Positions 41,731-50,452 of a DNA stretch of 61,328 nucleotides are shown in pieces. Source of the stretch: a virus. A program made the position numbers and the translations under genes. The notes below the pieces were generated by a model. It saw only the letters and a list, made by a program, of their open reading frames with translations, made no database searches and was not told where the DNA came from. Position 1 is the first letter of the stretch; each line of letters opens with the position of its first letter. Location: positions 1-61,328 of the IMG/VR virus record IMGVR_UViG_3300002161_000007. The stretch is one strand, 5' to 3'.

Positions 41731-43274
41731 CCTTTAAGGGCGAACTGTACCCGTTCCAACAAGAAGCCATGGAGCGCATGAGCGACCGTGGTCAGATGTT
41801 GCTTGCCATGGTGATGGGTGCTGGAAAGACACCAACCACTCTTTCAACGCTAGAGCACTTGTTTGATAACAAAGAGATTGATCGTGTTGCCATTGTCGTA
41901 CCATCATCATTGAAGTTCCAGTGGCTTCGTGAAATCAAGAAGTTCACAGACTCTAAAGCAATTGTTATTGATGGCTCTAAAGCGGCTCGTGCAAACCTTT
42001 GGCGCATGGCACGTATGTGCAAGTACGTCATTGTCAACCCTGAGATGTTGGTTAATGATGAGAAAGAGTTCTTGGCGCTGAAGTGCAACGCCATGGTGAT
42101 TGACGAAGCAACCATCATTAAGTCACCAAAAGCAAAACGTTCCAAGTTACTTAAGCGCCTTGGTTCCAAGTGCCACTATCGCTTTGCATTAACAGGTCAG
42201 CCAATTGAAAACAAGCCAGAAGAACTGTTTTCTATTATGGAGTTTGTTGACAAGACAGTGCTTGGTCGCTTTGACATCTTTGACCGCACCTTCATCCAGC
42301 GTGACCACTTTGGTAAGCCAGTTCGCTATCGCAACCTAAAGAGCCTGCAAGAAAGCCTGACCGAGGTAATGGTACGCAAGACCCGTGCCGACATCGCTGA
42401 CCAACTTCCTAAAGTTGTGCACCAACTCATCCCAGTTGTATTTGATACTGCTGGTGCTAATGCATACCGTGCAATTACTAAAGACCTTGTAAAGGAGATA
42501 CAAAACGCCATTAGTCAACACGGACGTGGTTTTGATCTGTGGTCTCATTACAACGGGGGAGACAAGGGTGGTGAGGCACAAGGGCAGATTATGTCCCGCC
42601 TCACCATTCTTCGTATGCTCTGTGACAACCCAGCGCTTGTGTATGAATCTGCCCAAAACTACCGAACCACTGGTGGCTCCACAGGAAGTCTCTATGCAGA
42701 CAACATCATCAAACTAGGTTGGTTGAGTGAGACAGCAAAGTCACCAAAGTTAGAGTCGGTTATGGAATACATCAAGAACATCCTTGACAGTGATACGACC
42801 AGCAAGGTTGTTCTCTTTTCATTCTTTAAACGAAACCTTAAACTCATACAAGAGGCTATGGCGTCAACCACCAACAGCGTGCTGTTCATGGGCGGTATGA
42901 CCGCCGAAGAGCGAGACGCCGCCAAACAACAGTTTGCTACTGACCCGCATACCCGCCTGTTCCTATCGTCAGACGCTGGTGGCTACGGCGTGGACTTGCC
43001 CAACGCCAACTACCTCATCTCTTATGACCTGCCATGGAGCGCTGGAAAACTGGATCAGCGGGAAGCCCGAATCATTAGGTTGTCTTCAGTACACCCCCAT
43101 GTTACAGTTGCATCCTTCGTTATGAAGGGATCAATTGAGGAACGTCAATACGAAATGCTTCAACAGAAGCGGGGTATTAACGAAGCCTTTATTGATGGCA
43201 ACTACGACAGTCAGGGAAAGTACGAATTAACGATTGGTACCTTGTCTGACTTTTTATCAAACTCGGAGGTATAA
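41715..43274 (+). CDS. SNF2-type (SF2) DNA helicase/translocase
   Basis: A 519-residue protein with ordered SF2 motifs: LYPFQQEAMERM (motif Q-like), MGAGKTPT (residues 34-41), DEAT-type motif II at D130/E131 (VIDEAT), LTGQPIENK (motif III), and the C-terminal LFLSSDAGGYGVDLPNANYL and DQREARIIRL (motifs V and VI). These define the SNF2/RAD54-like class. It probably remodels or translocates on dsDNA during replication or recombination. It overlaps the primase gene by 16 bases. Confidence 0.87.
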   Translation: MVDDVTFKGELYPFQQEAMERMSDRGQMLLAMVMGAGKTPTTLSTLEHLFDNKEIDRVAIVVPSSLKFQWLREIKKFTDSKAIVIDGSKAARANLWRMARMCKYVIVNPEMLVNDEKEFLALKCNAMVIDEATIIKSPKAKRSKLLKRLGSKCHYRFALTGQPIENKPEELFSIMEFVDKTVLGRFDIFDRTFIQRDHFGKPVRYRNLKSLQESLTEVMVRKTRADIADQLPKVVHQLIPVVFDTAGANAYRAITKDLVKEIQNAISQHGRGFDLWSHYNGGDKGGEAQGQIMSRLTILRMLCDNPALVYESAQNYRTTGGSTGSLYADNIIKLGWLSETAKSPKLESVMEYIKNILDSDTTSKVVLFSFFKRNLKLIQEAMASTTNSVLFMGGMTAEERDAAKQQFATDPHTRLFLSSDAGGYGVDLPNANYLISYDLPWSAGKLDQREARIIRLSSVHPHVTVASFVMKGSIEERQYEMLQQKRGINEAFIDGNYDSQGKYELTIGTLSDFLSNSEV

Positions 43275-43276
43275 AT

Positions 43277-43708
43277 ATGGCAACAGTAAAGAGAGAGAAA
43301 CCGCAAGACTCCATCATTGAGAACTTTGATGAGATGCACCTAGAGCGCCTTGCAGAAGAATTCAAGAAGTCCAAAGAGACTATTGAAATTCTGGAGAAGC
43401 GCCACAACGAAATGAAAAAGCAACTTACCGAGGCTGTGACAACCTTTGGTTACAGTGACGACAAAGGACACCAGTGGCTCAAAGTTGGTTCTTACGAACT
43501 AAAGCGTGAGCGCCGTGTTGCTCGTTCATTTGATCTTGCATCTGCTGAAGCATGGGCTAAAGCAAATGGTTTGTGGGATGAAGTCAAAGAAGTTGTAGAG
43601 GTAACCAGTGAAGCCAACTTGCTTCGCCTCGCATGGGAGAACAAGGATTACATGGACACTGTAAGTGCCTTCTACACTGAGAAAGAGACTTGGGCATTCA
43701 AAGCATGA
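43277..43708 (+). CDS. Hypothetical coiled-coil protein of the replication block
   Basis: A 143-residue product. Residues 15-55 are a charged coiled coil (RLAEEFKKSKETIEILEKRH), and the remainder is alpha/beta (DKGHQWLKVGSYELKRERRV, SFDLASAEAWAKANG). No enzyme motif. It overlaps the next gene by ATGA and lies between a helicase and an SSB. Possibly a small DNA-binding accessory. Confidence 0.6.
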   Translation: MATVKREKPQDSIIENFDEMHLERLAEEFKKSKETIEILEKRHNEMKKQLTEAVTTFGYSDDKGHQWLKVGSYELKRERRVARSFDLASAEAWAKANGLWDEVKEVVEVTSEANLLRLAWENKDYMDTVSAFYTEKETWAFKA

Positions 43709-44142
43709 CCGATAAAGCCTTGGAGATGTTTGGTGACCTGCCTGACTTTCCAGGTAAGCGTGCGCCTAAAAACAGACCGACAACTAAGCGCACTAACGAT
43801 CTCGGTATCAACGACCGACTCAACGGTGCCAAAGGAAAGAGTTTTAAAGTCAATGGTGAAGACAAGTTGTTCTTTAGCATTGGTGAACTTGCTAAAGCGT
43901 TGGGACGCCGTCCTGTTACGCTTCGCATGTGGGAATCACGTGGTTGGATACCAAAAGCCACGTACCGTACGCCTAAACCAAAGGGTGTACAAATTCCTGA
44001 CAAAAGTGTCCAAGGACGTAGGTTATACAGCCTTGAACAGGTAGAGTTCCTGCTTGAAGCGTTGGAGCGATTTCGCCTCAACACGACAAGTCCTCAATGG
44101 GACTCATTTAGAAATCACGTAAGAAGCAATTATCCAAAATAA
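43705..44142 (+). CDS. MerR-like winged-helix DNA-binding protein
   Basis: A 145-residue product. The segment FFSIGELAKALGRRPVTLRM followed by WESRGWIPKATYRTP is a MerR-type helix-turn-helix and wing; GRRLYSLEQVEFLLEALERF continues the fold. The basic N-terminal 45 residues are unassigned. An in-frame ATG at 43690 is internal to the previous gene; the ATGA overlap at 43705 is preferred. Lying among replication genes, it may be a regulator or excision-type accessory. Confidence 0.7.
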   Translation: MTDKALEMFGDLPDFPGKRAPKNRPTTKRTNDLGINDRLNGAKGKSFKVNGEDKLFFSIGELAKALGRRPVTLRMWESRGWIPKATYRTPKPKGVQIPDKSVQGRRLYSLEQVEFLLEALERFRLNTTSPQWDSFRNHVRSNYPK

Positions 44143-44160
44143 ACACACGAAGGAAAAACG

Positions 44161-44889
44161 ATGCCATTCAATGAATTTGAAGATGACGAACAGGAATTCC
44201 AACCAGTCGTCCGCAAGAAGCCAGCACAAGCAACTGGCAATGTAGAAATCACACGCAATCCACGACCAGCGATCGTTCTTGAAGAAGACGGCGAAGCCTC
44301 ACCAAAAGCACGCCGTGTTGTTCGCAGTGGTTGGAGCGGTGTTGATTCCGTAAAGACTGGTAACAGTGACTACGCTGTCCGTCTTAAGTTGACCGAAGAC
44401 ACTCAGATCATTCGCTTTATCGGTGACGCCCCATACGCTTCGTATGGTCAGCACTGGCTTGAGCGTTCTGGTCAGAAGTCATTCGTTTGCATTGGTGAGG
44501 ACTGCCCACTTTGCAAAGCAGGCAACCGCCCATCCAAGCGCCACAACTTCAACGTTGCACTCCTTACCGAAGGTGAAGAGCCAGCGCTCCGTTCGTTGGA
44601 GATTGGTCCACGAGTGATTGATCAGTTGAAGAACTTTCACAACTCAGACCGCACTGGTCCGTTGGACAAGCACTACTGGGCAATCTCACGCACAGGTAAG
44701 GGCGCAACCTCGTCCACCTTGCTTCAGATGGTTAAGGCATCAGATCTTGAGGAGTGGGGCTTGTCCGCACTTACCGCAGATCAACTTGCAGAGTTCTCAG
44801 AAACTGCGTACACAGAAGACATCATTCAGGTGCCTTCAAAGCGTGACTTGATGCAGATCGCATCAGAAGAACTCGGCTTTAACAACTAA
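44161..44889 (+). CDS. Single-strand DNA-binding protein (gp32-like with zinc site)
   Basis: A 242-residue protein. The centre has a beta-barrel core (YAVRLKLTEDTQIIRFIGDA) and a zinc motif with C110, C115, C118 and H128 (FVCIGEDCPLCKAGNRPSKR), like T4 gp32-type SSBs. It ends with an acidic tail region (YTEDIIQVPSKRDLMQIASE). It protects single strands during replication and recombination and is located directly before the DNA polymerase gene. AAGGAAAA precedes the start. Confidence 0.8.
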   Translation: MPFNEFEDDEQEFQPVVRKKPAQATGNVEITRNPRPAIVLEEDGEASPKARRVVRSGWSGVDSVKTGNSDYAVRLKLTEDTQIIRFIGDAPYASYGQHWLERSGQKSFVCIGEDCPLCKAGNRPSKRHNFNVALLTEGEEPALRSLEIGPRVIDQLKNFHNSDRTGPLDKHYWAISRTGKGATSSTLLQMVKASDLEEWGLSALTADQLAEFSETAYTEDIIQVPSKRDLMQIASEELGFNN

Positions 44890-44892
44890 GCC

Positions 44893-46974
44893 GTGACAAC
44901 TATTAAAGATAATGACATGGGGCGCCTAGCGCCCCATGTTGTGTCTACCACCGAGGAACTACATGAAATCGTCTCCATTATCCAAGGCACTGGTGCTTTT
45001 GCATTTGACCTTGAAACCCGTGGAGTACTTGATCGCCATCCCGACCTTCTTGAGCACATTGAAGCGGAATGGAAAGCGCACGTCTCAAAACTAAAGAGCG
45101 CTTCACCAGACATTGCTCGTAAAGCACGAGAGAAGATAGAAGGTGACTATCGCAAGATGCTGGCGCTTGACCCATTGCGCAATGAGGTGTTTTGGATTGG
45201 TATCGCTACCAAAGGACAGTCGTGGGCAATCCCTATGGGTCACAGCCATGGCACTATCTTGGTGCCTGAAGAGATTGGTGATGGCAGTACCGTACCACCT
45301 GAGGGTTACCGTAAGGTTCTCAAGAACGGTCAAGAGTCCACTGCTAAAGCCAAGTACCACATCCCAGCGCAGTATTCACCAGTGCCCGAGCAGTTGTCTC
45401 GCTCAGTTGTGTTGGAAGCGCTTCGCCCCTTGTTTTTTAGTGACCTCATTAAAGTAGGGCACAACGTAAAGTTTGACGCTCGCTCACTAAGCAAGTACTA
45501 CGGCACCGTACCCGATGGTCCATACCGAGACACCATGCTTTTGCAACACGCTATTAATGAGAACATGATGTCATACTCGTTAGAGAGTCTCATTCAACAA
45601 AATTACGACAAGCACAACGCATACTCCCGTGAAGGTAAGTTGGGCAAGATCATTGACGAGGTGCCATTTGACGTGGCGGCTCGCTATGTACATCTTGATG
45701 CTCGTTGGACTTGGATGCTTTATGAGCGCCTATCTAGTTACTTAAAGCATCACGCTGATCTACAGCGTGTTGTTGTACAGGACTCTGAAGTGCTTCGTGT
45801 GCTCATGCTCATGGAAAACGAAGGCATCCCTGTTGATCAGTACCGCCTCAAAAGCCTAGGTAAAGAACTAGATGGCAAGATGCGAGACATCTTGTTGGAA
45901 TTGTCTAAGTACGCACCTGTGGGCTTTAACCCTGATTCCACCAAGCACAAGCAAGTCTTTTTGTTTAATAAAAAGCGTGAGGGTGGACTGGGACTAAAAC
46001 CATTTAAAGAAACAAAAGGTGGCGCCCCATCCGTTGACGAAGAGTCACTAAAGCGTCTTGAGTCAAAGCACCCAGCCATTACTTTGCTATTGCAGTGGTC
46101 AGAAACGCAGAAACTTAAATCAACATATGTTGACGGCTTATTGCCTAAATTGTCCAAAGGGCGCCTGCATCCTTCATTCAATTTGCACCGAACTGCAACA
46201 GGGCGTCTGTCATCGTCTAACCCAAATCTACAGAACATCCCACGAGAGTCCAGTATCCGTAGTTTATTTACAGCCCCTGAGGGATACACCATGCTGGTGG
46301 CTGACTACGACCAGATTGAACTCCGAGTTATGGCGATGTTCTCCAAGGATCCTGAGTTAATTTACATTTTTAATAACAACATTGACATTCATGCTGGTGC
46401 GGCGGCTTTATTGTTTGGCAAGGACGTTACCGAGGTAACTGATGACGAACGCCAGATTGGTAAAGGTGTGAACTTCTTGACCGCTTACGGCGGTGGTTAT
46501 ATGAAACTGGCTCGCACCACAGGGATTCCTGAAGAGCGTGCCAAGTACATGATCAACCGCTATTACGAGCAGTTTGCAGGATTGACCCAGTGGAAGCGCC
46601 ATGTGGTGTCCCAAGCCCGTGCTAAAGGCTATGTAACGACTTTAACGGGGCGTAGGCGCCATTTGCCCGATATTAAGTCCACAGACGATGAGAAGCGCTC
46701 CAGAGCAGAGAGACAGGCTGTTAACGCCGTAGTCCAAGGTAGTGCGGCTGACATCTGCAAGATTGCCATGATTGACATTGAAAAAGCCCTACGAGGAACT
46801 GATACTAGGATGTTGGTCCAGGTTCATGACGAAATCGTGACCGCAGTACCAGAAGACTCATGGGAGGCAATCATGCCACGATTTATGGAAGCAATGGGTG
46901 ACGGCGTCATCCTCAAAGGCGTACCGCTACGGGTGTCATGCAATGTCGCTCATAACTGGGCAGACGCTAAGTGA
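44893..46974 (+). CDS. Family A DNA polymerase with 3'-5' exonuclease
   Basis: A 693-residue protein. Exonuclease residues are D39/E41 (FAFDLETRG), the GHNVKFDARSL motif, and YVHLDARWTW. Polymerase motif A is VADYDQIELRV (D471), motif B is GKGVNFLTAYGGG, and motif C is VHDEI (D646/E647). Size and layout match T7-like or Pol I Klenow-type phage polymerases. The start is GTG, but ATG 44917 and GTG 44941 are also in frame; a strong hairpin covers 44915-44939. A ribosome site is not obvious for any of them. Confidence 0.92.
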   Translation: MTTIKDNDMGRLAPHVVSTTEELHEIVSIIQGTGAFAFDLETRGVLDRHPDLLEHIEAEWKAHVSKLKSASPDIARKAREKIEGDYRKMLALDPLRNEVFWIGIATKGQSWAIPMGHSHGTILVPEEIGDGSTVPPEGYRKVLKNGQESTAKAKYHIPAQYSPVPEQLSRSVVLEALRPLFFSDLIKVGHNVKFDARSLSKYYGTVPDGPYRDTMLLQHAINENMMSYSLESLIQQNYDKHNAYSREGKLGKIIDEVPFDVAARYVHLDARWTWMLYERLSSYLKHHADLQRVVVQDSEVLRVLMLMENEGIPVDQYRLKSLGKELDGKMRDILLELSKYAPVGFNPDSTKHKQVFLFNKKREGGLGLKPFKETKGGAPSVDEESLKRLESKHPAITLLLQWSETQKLKSTYVDGLLPKLSKGRLHPSFNLHRTATGRLSSSNPNLQNIPRESSIRSLFTAPEGYTMLVADYDQIELRVMAMFSKDPELIYIFNNNIDIHAGAAALLFGKDVTEVTDDERQIGKGVNFLTAYGGGYMKLARTTGIPEERAKYMINRYYEQFAGLTQWKRHVVSQARAKGYVTTLTGRRRHLPDIKSTDDEKRSRAERQAVNAVVQGSAADICKIAMIDIEKALRGTDTRMLVQVHDEIVTAVPEDSWEAIMPRFMEAMGDGVILKGVPLRVSCNVAHNWADAK
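44915..44939 (+). promoter_or_regulatory. 11-bp perfect hairpin at the 5' end of the polymerase gene
   Basis: ACATGGGGCGC (44915-44925) pairs with GCGCCCCATGT (44929-44939) around a CTA loop. It lies 26 bases after the SSB stop and inside the first codons of the polymerase if the GTG at 44893 is used. It could be a terminator, attenuator or translation control element between SSB and polymerase. Confidence 0.6.
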
Positions 46975-47327
46975 TGACCGACATAGATCGGCGTAACTTT
47001 TATTTAATGCTGTCAGTTCCTGATGGTCAGGGGTACGCCGAGACTATGGGGTTTTCACCACCATCTGAGGACGTGCGAGAAGTTGAATATGCAGACATCT
47101 TGTCACGTTGGGGAGTTTTCTTGGCAACCGAGATATACAACGAAATACTAGAAGGAGCAAATTGGTTTGCTGATTTCTTAGAAAAATCCGATAAACTAGT
47201 TTCCCCTAAAGATGAACTTACTGCGGTGCTGACTGTCTTTGGTATGGCTGTAGTAAATAAACTTGCTGAGGCTGAAAAAGTGTTAATTATGTTGGACGAT
47301 ATACTTTACGGAGAAGAGTATGAGTGA
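46974..47327 (+). CDS. Hypothetical helical protein after the polymerase
   Basis: A 117-residue product from the ATG overlapping the polymerase stop (TGATG). It is acidic and helical (SEDVREVEYADILSRWGVFL, AEAEKVLIMLDDILYGEEYE). It overlaps the next gene by eight bases. Unrecognised. Its place suggests a polymerase-linked accessory, without further evidence. Confidence 0.6.
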   Translation: MTDIDRRNFYLMLSVPDGQGYAETMGFSPPSEDVREVEYADILSRWGVFLATEIYNEILEGANWFADFLEKSDKLVSPKDELTAVLTVFGMAVVNKLAEAEKVLIMLDDILYGEEYE

Positions 47328-47721
47328 TTGGTGGAGCAAAAAGATCGCAGGAGAGAAGCCAGCGCCTACACGGACAACAGCAACCCCACCTACTACTCCT
47401 CCTTTGCGTTTCCCTGCGCCACAACAACAGACTGCTCCGCAGGTGCATCAAACAGCGCATAATCAAAATGTTTTAGATCCAAACCGTGCACCCACAGAAC
47501 AAATCTCCATGGGTGAAGCATTGCGTTTATGGAAAGGTGGTGAAGCCGCTCGTAAAGAAGGTGACGCCACTTGTCCAGAGTGCGGAAGTATTTATGTATT
47601 TAGTCGTGTTGGGCGTGGTTCCAACAGTATGATCAACGGAGCACAGCCAGCCCCACGATGTTATTCGTGTGGTTGGAACGGAAGATATTCACAAGCAGAC
47701 CAATCCAACTGGGGAGTATAA
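47320..47721 (+). CDS. Zinc-ribbon protein with Pro-rich N-terminus
   Basis: A 133-residue product. Residues 15-55 are Thr/Pro/Gln-rich and disordered. The C-terminal part carries CPECGSIYVF and CYSCGW, forming one four-cysteine zinc ribbon. It precedes the RecA-like gene with one base between stop and start. It probably binds nucleic acid or recruits a partner. No precise function. Confidence 0.65.
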   Translation: MSDWWSKKIAGEKPAPTRTTATPPTTPPLRFPAPQQQTAPQVHQTAHNQNVLDPNRAPTEQISMGEALRLWKGGEAARKEGDATCPECGSIYVFSRVGRGSNSMINGAQPAPRCYSCGWNGRYSQADQSNWGV

Positions 47722-48738
47722 ATGTCAGACTACGAGTCGCTTAATTCAATCATCAATGCGATGAACAAGAAGTACGGCGATGGAGCCATCGTCAAAGGCA
47801 GTGAAGTGCGTGAACTCATGCCACGTATCACGACAGGCGTTCTTGCGTATGACCTCATGCTTGGTGGAGGGTGGCCTGCTAATCAATGGAGTGAAATTAT
47901 TGGTGAAGAGTCATCGGGTAAAACTGCTCTTGCGTACAAAACAATTGCGGCTAATCAAGCACTTGACCCAGATTTCACAGCACTTTGGGTTGCGGCTGAA
48001 GAATACGTACCTGACTATGCCAAGAGCATTGGCGTAGACCTTGAACGACTGTGGGTTGTTGAGTCCAACATCATGGAACAGGTATATGACCTTGTCATCA
48101 AGACACTTGATAACCGTGCTGTTGACATGATTGTTATTGATTCGTTGCCTGCACTTGTACCAAGTGATGAATCAGAAAAGATGATGGAAGAGTTCACTGT
48201 AGGTCTTGGTGCTCGTCTCACAGGTAAGTTCTTCCGTAAGTCTTCTAAGTCACAGAAACGCTCATTGATCCATGACGAGCGCCAGTGCACAGGCATCATG
48301 ATTAACCAGTGGCGTGAGAAGATTGGTGTTATGTGGGGAGACAACCGCACGACCCCAGGTGGTAAGGCTAAGAACTTCCACTACTTCTGCCGTGTTGAAG
48401 TAAAGCGTGACGAATGGATTAAAGCCAAAGACGAGACTGTTGGTCAAACCATCAAGGCTCGCACCATGAAGAACAAAACCTACAGACCACAACAAGTTGC
48501 TGTAGTTGATTATTACTTTGCAGATACCACAGGATTTAATCGTGGTGACTTTGATACAACCAAGGATGTTGTCAACATTGCTATTGCATACGAGTTGATT
48601 ACTCGTGCTGGCGCTTACTACTCGTACGGCGATCAGAAGTGGCAAGGCAAGGACGGTGTGCTCCAAGCAGTTCGTGAAGACGCAGACCTCCGAGACAAGA
48701 TCACTAAAGAAGTCTTCACTAAGTTTGGTCTTGAATGA
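47722..48738 (+). CDS. RecA-like recombinase (UvsX/RecA family)
   Basis: A 338-residue protein. Walker A is GEESSGKT (61-68), Walker B ends in D140 (DMIVIDSL), and a motif resembling the RecA L1/L2 region is near ECTGIMINQWREKIG-like residues 190-215 with N-Q-W. The start MSDYESLNSIINAMNKKYGD matches RecA N-terminal helices. It promotes strand exchange for recombination-dependent replication and repair. It overlaps the next gene by four bases. Confidence 0.9.
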   Translation: MSDYESLNSIINAMNKKYGDGAIVKGSEVRELMPRITTGVLAYDLMLGGGWPANQWSEIIGEESSGKTALAYKTIAANQALDPDFTALWVAAEEYVPDYAKSIGVDLERLWVVESNIMEQVYDLVIKTLDNRAVDMIVIDSLPALVPSDESEKMMEEFTVGLGARLTGKFFRKSSKSQKRSLIHDERQCTGIMINQWREKIGVMWGDNRTTPGGKAKNFHYFCRVEVKRDEWIKAKDETVGQTIKARTMKNKTYRPQQVAVVDYYFADTTGFNRGDFDTTKDVVNIAIAYELITRAGAYYSYGDQKWQGKDGVLQAVREDADLRDKITKEVFTKFGLE

Positions 48739-49070
48739 TCCTTGGCGGAGATGACCGCAAAGCCATCAACAAGACTTCCAAGAAGCAGGAACAGCGAAGC
48801 GCTAAAACCTACAAAGGAAGTCGTAACGCTGGATCAGGCTCAGGTTGGCTACGGAAGAATGACGTCCGCACTAGCGAGATCTTGATTGAAAACAAGTTCA
48901 CCACAAATGCCAAGCAGATCACACTTAAGCACAAAGACTTGTCAGAACTGGTGGAGCGTGCCATATTAGAAGACCGCCTTCCAGTCTTACAATTTGATTT
49001 AAATAACAGACGGTATGTGGTTTTAACAGAAGACGATTTCATAGAGATGACAGGACTAAACGATGGCTGA
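48735..49070 (+). CDS. PD-(D/E)XK nuclease-like protein
   Basis: A 111-residue product with SGWLRKNDVRTSEILIENKF, where D44-x(8)-E-x-K fits the PD-(D/E)XK catalytic motif, and LPVLQFDLNNRRYVVLTEDD downstream. Such small phage proteins behave as Holliday-junction-resolvase-like nucleases. The N-terminal 30 residues are basic. It is coupled to RecA (ATGA) and to the Cas4-like gene. Enzyme class is inferred from the motif; substrate is not known. Confidence 0.65.
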   Translation: MILGGDDRKAINKTSKKQEQRSAKTYKGSRNAGSGSGWLRKNDVRTSEILIENKFTTNAKQITLKHKDLSELVERAILEDRLPVLQFDLNNRRYVVLTEDDFIEMTGLNDG

Positions 49071-50088
49071 AACACCATGGCACTTACAGGAATATAAAAA
49101 GGCACTCACCAGTAAAGGCAAGGTGCTTCCTATTGTGCAGGCTCAGTTAATTAAAGAGCGCTTGTCATCTACACGAGACACCGCTCACTTGCACCCGAGC
49201 GAGATCGCTAAGAAGGATTGGTGTCCTCGTTCATCTTGGTACACCATCAAGGGTTATGAGAAAGAGGACGAGAAGTTTGCGTTCCAACGTTTAAACGTCT
49301 TTGCAGAAGGACATGCAATCCACGCCAAGTGGCAAGGATGGCTTCGTGACGCTGGCGTACTACATGGCACATGGCAATGCAAGAATGATATTTGTAGTCA
49401 CAAATGGGTGGATTTGAGTCCACAAAAATGTCCATCATGTGGCACTCCTAATCCCATCTACCGTGAGGTACCTGTAACCAACGAGCAGTTCCACATCCTT
49501 GGACATGCTGACGGCATTGTAAACAACGGTAAGGACAAGCCATTTCTTATTGAGATTAAAAGTGTTGGCGCTGGCACTATTCGCTTTGAGAGTTACGACA
49601 TATTTAAAGATTCTGAAGGTAATCCCGATGAGATGTGGAAGCGCATCCGACAGCCGTTCCAGTCCCATGTGCGTCAAGCCATGTTGTACATGTACTGCAC
49701 AGGTATTGACACCATGGTCTTTATCTATGAGTGGAAAGCCACCCAAGAAGTTAAAGAGTTCGTAGTCCAGTTCCAGCAGGAATTAGTTGACCCAATCTTA
49801 AGCGCTTGCGAAACTGTAGTTCGGGCGCTAGATTCTTCAGTCCCACCCATGCGCCCAGCGTGGGTAACGGACTCAGAACATAAAACATGCAAACAATGCC
49901 CATACAAAAACACATGCTGGAAGGAAAACGATGAGAACAATACTGCGCCCAGAACCGATGACATTGACAAAGCCACAGAACGACTCGTCAGTGAGGGAGA
50001 AGTTCAATCAGAAGTTCACGATGCCCCCACGACCAGCGGGGGAAATGCCACAGGTACCCCAGTATCTGGACGAGTTATCAGACGCTGA
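49063..50088 (+). CDS. Cas4/RecB-like PD-(D/E)XK exonuclease with Fe-S-type cysteines
   Basis: A 341-residue protein. The nuclease core has HILGHADGIV, then FLIEIKS, then HVRQAMLYMY (motif QxxxY). Cysteines C54, C276, C279 and C285 (CKQCPYKNTC) match the Fe-S cluster pattern of Cas4/AddB-like nucleases. An additional zinc ribbon is inserted at C106, C111, C123 and C126. The Pro/Ser/Thr-rich C-terminal 50 residues overlap the next gene by 158 bases. Likely acts on DNA ends in recombination. Confidence 0.85.
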   Translation: MAETPWHLQEYKKALTSKGKVLPIVQAQLIKERLSSTRDTAHLHPSEIAKKDWCPRSSWYTIKGYEKEDEKFAFQRLNVFAEGHAIHAKWQGWLRDAGVLHGTWQCKNDICSHKWVDLSPQKCPSCGTPNPIYREVPVTNEQFHILGHADGIVNNGKDKPFLIEIKSVGAGTIRFESYDIFKDSEGNPDEMWKRIRQPFQSHVRQAMLYMYCTGIDTMVFIYEWKATQEVKEFVVQFQQELVDPILSACETVVRALDSSVPPMRPAWVTDSEHKTCKQCPYKNTCWKENDENNTAPRTDDIDKATERLVSEGEVQSEVHDAPTTSGGNATGTPVSGRVIRR

Positions 50089-50452
50089 GTTGATGTCTCT
50101 CTACGGAGAGTTCATGGCATGGGTTTCATACGCCAAAGCAGAATTGGTTGAAGCAGAAATCAACGAAGAGCGACAAGCAAACAACTGTCGGATCGTTGAA
50201 GCCAAGTGTTTAATCGGTCAGTGGAGTGACACCGCTAAAGGTGACACCGTAACGCTGGCTAAAGCCCGCCGAGACGTAGACCCTGAAGTAATTGAACAAC
50301 AAGAAGAGCACCTGAATTCTCGTGCTTATCGCAAGATGGTGGACGCTGTGTTTGAACGCTGTGAGCGTGGCGCACAAGTGTTGTCCCGAGAACTCAGTCG
50401 CCGTATCAGCATCGCTCCGCAGGAGCGCAGACAAGCACGATACAACCCATGA
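49931..50452 (+). CDS. Hypothetical helical protein with long 5' overlap
   Basis: A 173-residue product. The ATG at 49931 has a good ribosome site (GGAAGGA, seven bases away), giving a 158-base overlap with the nuclease gene; ATGs at 50021 and 50045 would reduce it. The rest is helical and acidic (YLDELSDAELMSLYGEFMAW, YAKAELVEAEINEERQANNC), with a basic C-terminus. It overlaps the next gene by ATGA. Unrecognised. Confidence 0.55.
   Translation: MRTILRPEPMTLTKPQNDSSVREKFNQKFTMPPRPAGEMPQVPQYLDELSDAELMSLYGEFMAWVSYAKAELVEAEINEERQANNCRIVEAKCLIGQWSDTAKGDTVTLAKARRDVDPEVIEQQEEHLNSRAYRKMVDAVFERCERGAQVLSRELSRRISIAPQERRQARYNP

Noticed and set aside
49063-50088. CRISPR adaptation role for the Cas4-like nuclease
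   Set aside because: No cas1, cas2 or repeat array is present; the context is phage recombination.
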